Source: Ipomoea triloba (lineage: Eukaryota; Streptophyta; Magnoliopsida; Solanales; Convolvulaceae). From it: DNA of 64,000 nucleotides. A program made the translations under genes and the position numbers. Positions 54,208-64,000 of this stretch are shown here, one piece after another. The notes below the pieces were generated by a model. That model worked only from the letters and a program-made list of their open reading frames with translations. It was not told where the DNA came from and ran no database searches. Each line of letters starts with the position of its first letter. The stretch's first letter is position 1. Location of the stretch: contig NC_044920.1 in the NCBI RefSeq assembly GCF_003576645.1, forward strand, positions 24,797,939-24,861,938, read 5' to 3'.

Positions 54208-56404
54208 ATGGACTTCCTGAGCATTGTAGTAGCAGTATTGTTTGCCTGGACTTTGGTCCAAGGCCTCTGTTTATTAGCAAAAAGAAGTAGTAGTAAGAGT
54301 GTAGGCAAAAAGCTTCCACCAGGGCCATTTCACTGGCCGGTCATCGGAAACCTTCACTTGCTTGGAACCCAACCCCACAAGTCCCTATCCCAGCTCGCCC
54401 AAAAATATGGTCCTATTATGAACCTGAAACTCGGCCTGATAAACACCGTCATCATTTCTTCGTCCGCCATGGCCAGAGAAGCTCTACAAAAGCAAGACTT
54501 AGCCTTCTCCACCCGGTTAGTCATTGATGTCGTCAGAGCTCAAAACCACAGCCAATTCTCTGTTGTTTGGCTCCCTGTTGCCTCCAAGTGGAGAACCCTT
54601 CGCAAGATCATGAATTCTAACATCTTTTCCGGCTACAAGCTCGACGCCGGCCAGCAGCTGAGGGCTAGAAAGATCCAAGAGCTCATTACCTACTGCCAAA
54701 ACTACAGCCAGGCTGGGGAGGCGGTGGATATTGGGCGCGCAGCTTTTAGGACTACAATGAATTTGCTGTCAAACACCATTTTCTCTAAGGATTTATGCGA
54801 CCCTTGTTCGGAATTCAAAGACTTGGTAAGGAATATCATGGAGGAAGCTGAAACGCCCAACATGGTTGACTACTTTCCCTTTCTACGAAAGTTTGATCCC
54901 CAAAGATTACGTCGACGCATGAGTGGTCATTTCAGTAAGGTGCTACACATTTTCAGAGGCTTGATTGATGAACGGCTGGAGGAGAGGAAAGTGATGAGTG
55001 GCAACAGAAATGTTGATATATTAGATACACTTCTCAACATCAGTCAACAAACGCCAGATGAGATTGATAATACCCTAATTCAGCATAACTGTTTGGTATG
55101 TTCCATTGCTTCCTAACTAATTAAGTTGGACTTTGGTCAAAACAATGTTTGGAGTACATTTAAAGATTTTTTTTCTTACTCAAAGTTAGTCGGAGTGTTG
55201 GTTTGTTTATTATAAGGTTCCAAATTCCATTCTTAGAGAGAATGACTTATTGACCTTCTTGATTTGAACTGGTCAGCAATAGACAACCTAGACAGATTTA
55301 TTTCTTTGTGATCCTTTACTGAATAGGGCCCTAAGATGGAGTTTACCTAGTGAACACTTCATGTGGTGGCTACGAATTTGTCTCGTCACAAAAAATGTAT
55401 TTAAAAAAATAGAATTAATGTATAAAAACATATCTGTTGGTGGTTGGATCTTGTTGGGAGAATCCTCGAATAACTGAACAGTAAATGTTTAATGTCCGGC
55501 CATCTTGGGCTTTGTTGGTTGCCTGGTTAGACCCTGGTTGAGACGATGTTGGGTGATGGCCCAGAGAGCAGAGTCGAGGATTCTGCCATCAAAATGTGGC
55601 TTTGACTGTTACACAAGTATAAGAAAATAAAGTTACACATTCGCTACTTGTTATAACTTTTGGAGTACGTACCGGTAAGTGCGATCTTGACAATATATTG
55701 GTATCAAAGCATGTTTATAGTTATTGTTCCACATAAGAGGGAGTTATAATTATCTTCACACCATATAATTGTTGTTTATTTCTCTGCTATATGAGCAGGA
55801 CTTGTTTATTGCGGGGACCGATACAACTACAAGCACAATTGAATGGGCAATGGTAAAACTTCTTAAGAATCCTGAGACTATAGCCAAAGCTCAAGCAGAG
55901 CTTGCGGACGTTATCGACAAAGGCAAGTTATTAAACGAAGCTGATGTAAGTCGCCTCCCTTACTTGCAATGCATCGTGAAAGAAACTCTCAGACTACACC
56001 CACCAGCTCCACTTCTACTTCCGTGTAGAGTTGATCAGGATGTGGTCTTATGTGGATATACCATACTTAAGGACTCACTAGTTTTATTTAATGTATGGGC
56101 AATCTGGTGTGACCCAAATATTTGGGAGAATCCATTGATGTTTAAGCCTGAGAGATTTTGGAATTCGGAGATAGATGTTAGAGGACGTGATTTTGAGCTC
56201 ATTCCATTTGGTGCTGGTCGAAGGATTTGTCCTGCAATGCCATTGGCGTTGAGAGTGATTCCGGTAATGTTGGGGTCATTGCTTAACTCATTTCAGTGGA
56301 AGATTGATGGTGACATAGAACCAAAGGATTTGGACATGGAGGAGAAGTTTGGCACTACATCTGGTAAAGCTCATCCTCTTAGAGCCATCCCTATTCCCTT
56401 ATAA
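54208..56404 (+). CDS. CYP76-family cytochrome P450, diverged copy 4
   Basis: Exon 1 is 54208-55095 and exon 2 is 55799-56404, giving 497 residues. The ATG at 54208 is preferred over the upstream in-frame ATG at 54154 because it matches the other copies' start (MDFLSIVVAVLF) and follows the same GA-rich leader. Motifs: PPGPFHWPVIGN, I-helix AGTDTTTS, KETLR, PERF, and FGAGRRICPAMP with Cys near 440; the residue two after the Cys is Ala, not the common Gly. Exon 1 lacks four residues where the others have DPY-DS-KEF. The intron is 703 bp against 84-91 bp in the other copies and includes a repeat shared with 44570 and 56565. No stop or shift is seen. It is the most diverged intact plus-strand copy. 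Confidence 0.9.
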
Positions 56405-56967
56405 AATTTATAGTACTACTCCAATTTTATTTTTGATCCATATATAGTAGTTTCTAATAAATTGTTACTCTAATTCTCTAAATATGATTGGCGAATCTCA
56501 TAGTATCCCTTAATTTATTTGTTCGGCGACGATTTGGAGAACCGAGCCTACCATCTTGTCATCAAAACGTGGCGCCAACTGCTATGCAAGTATAAGAAAA
56601 TAGAATTGCGTATTTGTTGCTCATTATAACTTCTAGGATAGTGAAAAAACACTTGCACAGTTGAGGCTGGCAGCGAATGGACAGGTGCACTGGGAGAGGA
56701 AAATGGGGAATACAAACTTTCATTTTAAAAACATAATTATATTACAACATATATGTATTTCAATTGTATAGTATTACGAAATATTACTACAAAAATAATA
56801 TTTCTAGAAAAATAACAAGCACAAAAAATGAAAGGGTTTTCTGGCAGGTGGTCAATACGAGTCGAGCGAATCACTCTTTCCTGGCCTTAAAACCTTATTT
56901 GCTATCTCCCAAAATGCTCAAAAATGTTCAAATTGTTTGGTGTTATGTGACCTTCTATCTTCTACTG
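56405..56967. other. 3' flank of CYP76 copy 4
   Basis: No gene. 56565-56775 is a copy of the dispersed segment at 44570-44790. Confidence 0.5.
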
Positions 56968-57475
56968 AAATGAGTTCAACAATGACCCTAGACTTACTAC
57001 AACCATTCTCAATAATGCCATTGGTATTGCGGGGCAAATCCTTCGACCAACACCAAATGAAATAAGTTCAAAAATCACGCCCTCTAACATCTATTTCATA
57101 ATTTCAAAACCTTTCGTGATTGAAAATGAATTGATTTTTCCAAAATACTTGGATCTCGACCCATTGCCCATTCATTGAATAGAATCTTTGAGTCCTTAAT
57201 TAGGTATGGTATATCCACATAGGACCACATCTTGTTCAACTCTGCATGGAAGTAAGAGCGGAGCTGGTGGGTGTAGTCTGAACTTTTTTTCCACGATTCA
57301 TTGCAAGTAAGGAAGGCCAATAACATCAACTTCGTTTAATAGCCTGCCTTTGCCAATTACATCTGCAAGCTCTGCTTGAGCTTTCGCCCTAGCTTAGGAG
57401 TTATTAAGTAGTTTTGTCATTGTCCACTCTACTATGTTTGGAAGATATATTGGTACCGCAACAAACAACTCCTAT
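56968..57475 (-). pseudogene. CYP76 exon-2 pseudogene
   Basis: On the minus strand nearly the whole of exon 2 can be followed: an altered I-helix, AKAQAELADVIGKGRLLNE, LPYLQ with a stop, PPAPLLLPC-type traces, WAMGRDPSILEK and ISFGVGRRICP-like remnants, ending at GSLLNS. Several frameshifts and stops are present and there is no exon 1. The nearest relative by eye is copy 4. Confidence 0.85.
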
Positions 57476-57509
57476 TGATATAGTAGATTAGTAGACAACC
57501 AATTCGGTA

Positions 57510-57805
57510 TAGTTTTTTGCCAAAAATACAGGCCAACCATGCCTGGTGGGATGTGGCAAATTTTGCAAGCCACTCAAATTTTTCCAACATATTTGATTCG
57601 TGAATTTATGTCCACAAGTTTCACCGGTACCTGCTAAGCCTAAGTGCTAATTCAATTCGGTATAAACAAACTGATCTAGTCCGACCTCAATCTGCATGCC
57701 CACCGTAAATGGAAAACTGATATGCCACTTGCGGGAGTCAAACTTGGGTTCTCTCGAAATTCTGCCCCACAAAAAGAGCTCTATTGCCACTTGAGCTACC
57801 CCATA
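57510..57805 (-). repeat. tRNA-derived SINE and adjoining dispersed repeat
   Basis: The minus strand from about 57805 reads GGGGTAGCTCAAGTGGCAAT and AACCCAAGTTTGACTCCC. The left part (57517-57635) repeats 21270-21390. All copies of this SINE found are on the minus strand. Confidence 0.5.
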
Positions 57806-57849
57806 AGGTTCTAATTGCTTAATGCTGATGTTCCATATATTGGTTGTCT

Positions 57850-57935
57850 GCTATATCAATGGATACATCTTTGAACACACTAGAGTGGCAATGACAGAAC
57901 TTATTAATAACCTTGTGGGTATAACTGTACAAGTA
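57850..57935 (+). pseudogene. CYP76 exon-2 start fragment
   Basis: GATACATCTTTGAACACACT then AGAGTGG-CAATGACAGAACTT matches DTS-TLEWAMTELL with a one-base deletion. Confidence 0.65.
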
Positions 57936-58199
57936 TCACATTTTCACTTGACCCGACACTATCCGATCCATCTCACAGTGAGACAGTCTCACACAAGTTT
58001 TTGCCTTTGATGATTAAGATACGCGATTTATTTTGTCCATCCAACAACTCTGAGGTAGAGACTTTGGAAATTTGGAATTAATCTGACCGCAAACTGGGAT
58101 ATGTAATTTAAAAAAAAAATAGCTCCTAAGTTAAATAATCAGTCAGTCTCATATTAAAAACAACACTCTAACAAAAAAACTGTGCATGCCGTTTGCGAT
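57936..58199. other. Intergenic, no gene seen
   Basis: AT-rich; contains CCGACACTATCCGATCCATC and CACAGTGAGACAGTCTCACA, the latter a partial palindrome. Nothing further. Confidence 0.3.
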
Positions 58200-58370
58200 A
58201 ATGGGCAAGACTTTGGCACGGCCTACTTTCCAATCAAATCCACTTGTGTCAATAACTCAATACCCGTCAACATGTCCTAAAAGAAAACTAACAACACTAT
58301 TTATTGAACGTAGCTGCCGGGACCATGCCAATCTACCTTGGCTTTCTAGATCGAGTTAGTGATTGGTTTT
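58200..58370 (+). promoter_or_regulatory. Conserved upstream block of CYP76 copy 5
   Basis: Same block as before copies 2 and 3 (GGGCAAGACTTTGGCACGGC through TTTCTAGATCGAGTTAGTGA), with small deletions, followed by TATA-like sequence near 58395. Confidence 0.5.
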
Positions 58371-58848
58371 TTGTCATACCATAGACCATTCTGTGTATTT
58401 ATACATATATATATCTAAACATAAAGACCAGATTGGGATTCAATTCCGGCCTACAACTTAGAGAGAGATAGAGAATGGATTTCCAGAGCATTGCAGTAGC
58501 TGTATTGTTGGCCTGGACTTTGGTCCAAGGCCTCTGTTTACTAGCAAAAAGAAGTAAGAGTGTAGGCAAAAGGCTTCCACCGGGGCCAGTTCCCTTGCCT
58601 ATCATCGGAAACCTTCACTTGCTCGGAGAGCAACCCCATCAATCCCTAGCCCGCCTAGCCCAAAAATATGGTCCTGTTATGAATCTAAAACTGGGCATGA
58701 TAAACACTGTGGTCATTTCCTCATCCGCCATGGCCAAACAAGCTCTACAGAAGCAAGACTTAGCCTTTTCTACCCACCGGGCAATCCCTGATGCTCTGCG
58801 AGCCAACAACCATTCCCAATTCTCTGTTGTTTTTCTCCCTGTTGCCTC

Positions 58849-59062
58849 TTTCAGGAGTGTAATAGTTGCCACTTGGCACCATAACAAATTCTTGATCTGT
58901 TGTTTTCAGTTAGGCTGCTGTTAAGCCCTTTTTTCCCTCTTCTTTGTACTGTATATAAACCTTCACTTTCAGTTGTGATCAGTAATGAAAAAGTCCAGTT
59001 CTCTTACTCCCTTCTTCTCCACTTTACTCTCATTCCTCTACTTCTTTTATTGCTCCGTAACA
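58849..59062 (+). repeat. Copia left LTR
   Basis: 214 bp with TATA-like CTGTATATAAACC at about 58949. Confidence 0.9.
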
Positions 59063-59074
59063 TGGTATCAGAGC
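59063..59074 (+). other. Copia primer-binding site (initiator Met tRNA type)
   Basis: TGGTATCAGAGC directly after the LTR. Confidence 0.9.
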
Positions 59075-59108
59075 ACACAGAGTAAGGAGCACCTTCAATT
59101 AATCTCTC

Positions 59109-62100
59109 ATGGCTGCGTGGCCCCCAATCAACATTCGATCAATACCAGTTGACAACTCGGCAGGAATCCCGGCAGGAAATGCGACGATCGGGAACACGGC
59201 GCCGTCATCTTCCACAGATGCAACTGGATCTAATGCTTCTGAGGTAACCTTCAATCCTGAGGCACAAACGAATCCCTACTTTCTGCACATCAATGAAAAT
59301 CCAGCCCTAGAGCTGGTTTCCTTCCCATTAGATGGTTCAAATTACCACCCGTGGGCTAGGGCAATGACCATGTCTTTGTCATGCAAGAATAAGATCCCAT
59401 TCATCAATGGGACCATCAAGAAACCCTCCACAGATAATCTGGAGAGGTACCTTGCCTGGGCGAGATGCAACAATATGGTTGTTTCTTGGATTGTTTGTAC
59501 CCTGTCTCCAACAATTGGGCGAAGTGTGTTGTGGATTGACACAGCCTATGGAGTTTGGGATGACCTAAAGAGGAGGTTTAGCAAGCAAGATCTGTTTCGA
59601 ATTGCAGAGATTAAATGTGAGATTTATCAAACTAAGCAAAAAGATAACTCACTGAATGAATATTTCACTAGACAGAAACTGTTATGGGATGAACTGACTA
59701 TCCTAAGACCCTTGGTATGTTGTGCTTGTCCTACTAAATGTGAGTGTGGGAAGAAGATTGATGACTTGAATGAGCAATCTGAGATGGATAAGTTGTCCAT
59801 CTTTCTAATTGGTCTGCATGAAAGATACACCGGAGCTAGAAATCAGAAAATGCTCATGAGGCCACTTCCAGATGTTAATGAAGCCTATTCCATGATTGCA
59901 CAGCAAGAAAGACAATTCCAAATGAATGATACAGGTTTTGAGAGTCAGTTGTATCAAACAAGAGAGAATAACACAACAGGAAGTGTGTGTGTGGCCAAGG
60001 CAGATGGGAATTTTCAGTCTGGTTTCAAGAAATTCATAGCAGGCAACAAGAAACCTGTGTGTAGCCACTGTGGATACACAGGTCACACTCAAGACAAGTG
60101 CTATAAAAAGCACGGTTATCCACCTGGTTGGAAACCAAGGCAAAGAAACCAGGGCTCAGTAAATCAGATCCAAGGGCCATCAGTAAATCAGCCTAATCAT
60201 GATGGGGGTATGCAATTCACACAGGATAACTTCAAGAGATTCATGGAATTTATGCAGGCATGAAGACCAGTTGCTGAAAATATTGATACACCCCTTGATC
60301 ACTCCTCACAAGCCCTTGTCAACACCATATCTTCTGATTTTCAGAATGAAGGTATGATCCCTTCATTTAACTCTGCTAAGCATGGTAAATTTGACTGGAT
60401 TGTGGACAGTGGTGCCACACATCATATTGTTTGTGATTTGGGATTATTAAGCAATAAAAAAAGAGTCCAAAATATGCATGTCAGCCTGCCAAATGGTCAG
60501 CAAGCTGCCATTACTTTTACTGGTTCAGTTCTGCTATCTAATGAGTTTATCCTGCACAATGTACTTTATGTTCCTAGCTTCCATTACAATTTGATTTTAG
60601 TAGGATCTTTCACTAAGAACTCCAAATACAGCATGGAGATGTATTCTGACCAGTGCATTATACAGGATGCTATCCATGGTAGAGTGATTAGAAGGGCTAA
60701 GCTGCAAAATGGGCTGGACTACCTAGTGTTTCCTATTGTTTCATTCCTTGTATGTAGTTCAGTTTCAAGTACAAGTAAATGTACCTTGTGGCATGCCAGA
60801 TTAGGGCATGCCTCTTATCCCAAGTTACAATTGTTGAAAGGGATAGAACCAATGATTCATGTTAATAAAGATTTGGTTTGTGATAACTGCCATTTTGCCA
60901 AACAAAAGAGGTTTCCATTTCAATCTAGTGATTCTATGTCAGCTAACTACTTTGATTTGTTGCATGTTGATATATGGGGACCCTACAAAGTAACCACCAT
61001 ACACAGTCATCACTATTTCCTTACTATATTGGATGATCACAGCAGGGCTGTTTGGGTCTATTTGATGAAAATGAAATCAGAAGTCAGAGATTTGATCACA
61101 GGGTTTTGCAACTTAGTTGAGAACCAGTTTGGAGCTAAAGTCAAGTGCATAAGGTCTGATAATGGCCTAGAATTTAATATGGTTGAATTCTTCAGACTAA
61201 AGGGGATTGTGCATCAAACATCATGCTTCTATACACCTCAACAGAATAGTAGGGTGGAGAGGAAGCATGGCCACTTACTATCTACTGCTAGAGCTCTTAG
61301 ATTCCAAGCAAGGTTACCAAAATGCTTCTAGGGAGAATGTGTGTTGCATGCAGCATATATAATCAATAGGCTACCATCCACTGCCATTAACAATCAAGTC
61401 CCCTACCAAGTGTTAATGAAGAAAGTTCCACAATATCAACACCTAAAGGTATTTGGTTGCTTAGCCTATGCAACAACAGTGGGGCCTAGATCCAAGTTAG
61501 ATGCTAGAGCCAGAAAATGCATCTTTCTTGGCTACACAAATGGAACAAAAGGCTACAAGATGTATGATCTTATATCTAAAGAGTTGTTCATCTCCAGAGA
61601 TGTGGTTTCTTATGAGCACATCTTTCCTTTTCAACAGATCAGCAGCCCAACAAAGGAACATTCTCAGGTCATACTTCCTACAAAAAGCACTGACTCCATT
61701 GAGAATTCAAAAATATTCCAGACTCAGAACCAAGCCTGTGGGTCTCACCTGGATGGTACCTCTAGCCAGCCACTAGATGAAACACATAACCAAAACCAAG
61801 TTAGCAGTGAACAAACTTGGTCTCCTTTAGTGTATGAACAACCAACTGAGATAGCACACAACCCTCACCACTCAGAGAACCCTAATCATCAGGCTACTAG
61901 AAGGTCTACAAGGCAAAAACATACTCCTAACTATCTACAGGACTATGTTTGTCAAAGTGTAGCAGTCAAAACCTTTCCTCATCCAATCAGCAAAGTCATT
62001 AACTATAGCAGGCTTGAACCAGCTTTCCAGTCATTTGTCATGAACATTTCCTGCCAATCTGAGCCAAGAAACTTCCAAGAAGCAGTCCAACATGAATGTT

Positions 62101-63596
62101 GGAGGAAGGCCATGCAAGAAGAAATCACTACCTTGGAGAAAAATGACACATGGAAACTGATGGACCTACCCCCTTCCAAGAAGCCAATTGGTTGCAAGTG
62201 GGTGTATAAGGTCAAGTATAAGGCTGATGGTAATATAGAAAGGTATAAGGCAAGACTTGTGGCAAAGGGGTATAATCAGACACTTGGCATTGATTACCTA
62301 GATACATTCAGCCCAGTAGCAAAAATGACTACCATTAGAACACTCTTAGCAGTAGCAGCAGCTAAAGATTGGCATCTTCACCAAATGGATGTCAATAATG
62401 CCTTCCTCCATAGAGATTTGGAAGAGGAAGTTTATATGCAGCTGCCACTTGGCTTTCCAGGAGAGAAAAATGGACAAGTTTGCAAGCTGAACAAGTCTTT
62501 ATATGGCCTGAAACAAGCCAGCAGGCAATGTAATACCAAGTTGAGTATTGCCCTGCAAAGCATGGGGTTCAAGCAGTCCATGCCTGATAACTCCTTATTC
62601 ACTAAAGGTGAAGGTAAGACATTTGTGGCATTGTTAGTATATGTTGATGATATAGTTGTAGCAAGTGCTGATTTGGAAATCATACAAGAAGTAAAGAGGC
62701 AGCTAAATGCTAAGTTCCAAATAAAAGATTTAGGGACTATGAAGTATTTTCTTGGTCTAGAAGTTGCTAGGCAAAGAAAGGGCATTGCAGTTTGCCAAAG
62801 GAAGTATGCTCTTGAATTACTTGATGATACAGGGTTCACAAACTCAAAACCAGTTTACAGTCCCATAGTTCCCTCACATAAACTTAGCAAAAATGAGGGT
62901 GATCCACTTGAGGACAACACTCAGTACAGAAAAATAATAGGAAAACTCCTATACCTAACTATTACTAGGCCTGACATCAGTTTTGCCACTCAGCAGCTGT
63001 CTCAGTTCCTTGACAAACCTACTCATTTACATCTACAAGCTGCCCACAGAGTGTTGAGGTACATAAAGGCTGCCCCTGGCCAAGGGTTATTCTTTCCAGC
63101 AGATTCTGATTTGCAGTTGAAGGCCTTCTCTGATTCAGATTGGGGAGCTTGTGTTGATACAAGGAGATCTGTTACTGGATTCTGCATTTTTCTGGGAAGT
63201 GCCTTAGTTTCATGGAAATCCAAAAAGCAAGCCACAGTTTCTAAGTCCTCCTCAGAAGCAGAATATAGAGCCCTAGCAACTACAACTTGTGAAATATAGT
63301 GGCTATCTTTTTTGCTGGCTGAGTTTGGAGTGCATCAAGGAGGGGCAGTGGCTGTCTATTGTGATAGCAAATCTGCAATTGCAATTGCAGAGAACCCAGT
63401 ATTCCATGAATGCACAAAGCATATAGAGCTTGATTGCCATTTAGTCAGGGAGAAGTTGAGCAAGGGCATCATCAAGTTGTTTCACATTTCCTCTGAAAAC
63501 CAGTTAGCAGACACCTTCACTAAAGTACATTGTCCTAGCTCCTTCCATAAATACAATTCCAAGCTTGGATTGTTAGACTTGTACAATCCAGCTTGA
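59109..63596 (+). pseudogene. Copia gag-pol polyprotein with three in-frame stops
   Basis: The whole polyprotein lies in a single frame. Gag (59109-60260) has a zinc knuckle CSHCGYTGHTQDKC. Stops occur at 60261-60263, 61329-61331 and 63297-63299. Protease has the active-site string DSGATHH (about 60399). Integrase has the HHCC region (LWHARLGHASYPK, CDNCHFAKQ) and D, D, E landmarks (HVDIWG, RSDNGLEF, RVERKHG). RT has FLHRDLEEEVYM and the catalytic YVDD; RNase H has FSDSDWGACVDTRRSVTGFC and ends near LLDLYNPA. With three stops and no frameshift it is unlikely to be autonomous now. The lineage within copia is not assigned. Confidence 0.88.
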
Positions 63597-63603
63597 GGGG
63601 GGC
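63593..63603 (+). other. Copia polypurine tract
   Basis: TTGAGGGGGGC immediately before the right LTR. Confidence 0.8.
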
Positions 63604-63817
63604 TTTCAGGAGTGTAATAGCTGCCACTTGGCACCATAACAAATTCTTGATATGTTATTTTCAGTTAGGCTGCTGTTAAGCCCTTTTTTCCCTCTTCTTT
63701 GTACTGTATATAAACCTTCACTTTCAGTTGTGATCAGTAATGAAAAACACCAGTTCTCTTACTCCCTTCTTCTCCAATGTACTCTAATTCCTCTGCTTCT
63801 TTTACTGCTCCGTAACA
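63604..63817 (+). repeat. Copia right LTR
   Basis: 214 bp, about ten differences from the left LTR, no indels. Confidence 0.9.
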
Positions 63818-64000
63818 GCCTCTAGGTGGAGAGCCCTTCGTAAGATCATAAATTCCAACATCTTTTCAGGCAGCAGGCTCGAGAACAACCAACAACTAAG
63901 GGCTAAAAAGATCCAGGAGCTTATAATCTACTGCCGAAAGAGGAGCGAGGTAGGGGAAGCGGTAGATATTGGGCGTGCAGCTTTCAGGACTACCCTCAAT

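Larger units (their letters stand above)
58849..63817 (+). mobile_element. Ty1/copia LTR retrotransposon (4969 bp) inside CYP76 copy 5
   Basis: LTRs of 214 bp (58849-59062 and 63604-63817) differ at about ten positions. The target duplication GCCTC is perfect (58844-58848 and 63818-63822). Domain order gag, protease, integrase, RT, RNase H defines copia. The LTR begins TTTCAGGAGTG rather than TG and ends CGTAACA. The same plus orientation as the host gene. Confidence 0.92.
58475..64000 (+). pseudogene. CYP76 copy 5, exon 1 split by a copia element, cut by window edge
   Basis: 58475-58848 encodes the first 124 residues and part of the next codon (MDFQSIAVAVLLAWTLVQG, PPGPVPLPIIGN, through FLPVAS). 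The copia element then interrupts the conserved VASKWRALRK segment. Coding similarity resumes at 63818 with the duplicated GCCTC and continues open to base 64000. Apart from the insertion the visible reading frame is clean, so inactivation is recent compared with the exon-2 relics. Exon 2 lies beyond the window. The upstream block and leader match copies 2 and 3. Confidence 0.9.

Overview
This is plant nuclear DNA from a eudicot, probably an asterid. Genes have GT-AG introns, intergenic DNA is AT-rich, and transposable elements of nearly every plant class are nested in one another. The species cannot be named from the sequence.

Layout. Positions 1-723 (minus) hold the N-terminal part of a PPR protein. 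Positions 2183-3742 hold a complete three-exon methylesterase-type alpha/beta hydrolase. Positions 8691-12524 hold a nine-exon Nudix hydrolase with a predicted organelle-targeting N-terminus; its first two exons are repeated upstream in a 1.67-kb duplication joined at a single N, so the duplication is probably an assembly artefact. The rest is a tandem cluster of CYP76-family P450s (geraniol 8-hydroxylase-like). Four are apparently intact: 3885-5674 (minus), 18646-20236, 46298-47888 and 54208-56404 (plus). One (58475-64000) is split by a Ty1/copia element. Many broken exon-2 fragments lie between them. Three plus-strand copies share an upstream block of about 180 bp, as expected from duplication of gene plus promoter.

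Mobile DNA. The interval 21.5-41.7 kb is mostly transposons: a Helitron-like element (21544-26187) containing a Pack-MULE (24521-25683) with a piece of the proteasome subunit gene RPN10; and two related non-autonomous Ty3/gypsy-type LTR elements (26554-32850 and 34663-41653), each with perfect 5-bp target duplications, a tRNA-Asp-type primer site and a long acidic Asn/Asp-rich ORF instead of pol. There are also MULE-type foldback MITEs with 9-bp duplications, a Tourist-like MITE, a 460-bp solo LTR, tRNA-derived SINEs and LINE remnants. Paralogous segments supply the empty site for several insertions.

Most notable points: (1) the minus-strand CYP76 gene has an extra intron that is almost exactly a 204-bp TRIM-like mini-retrotransposon whose duplicated CAGGT-type target supplies both splice sites; (2) one gypsy-type element carries three tandem ~112-bp cassettes whose hairpin stems show compensatory changes; (3) the Pack-MULE/RPN10 capture inside a Helitron. 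All calls come from reading the sequence; no database search was run.
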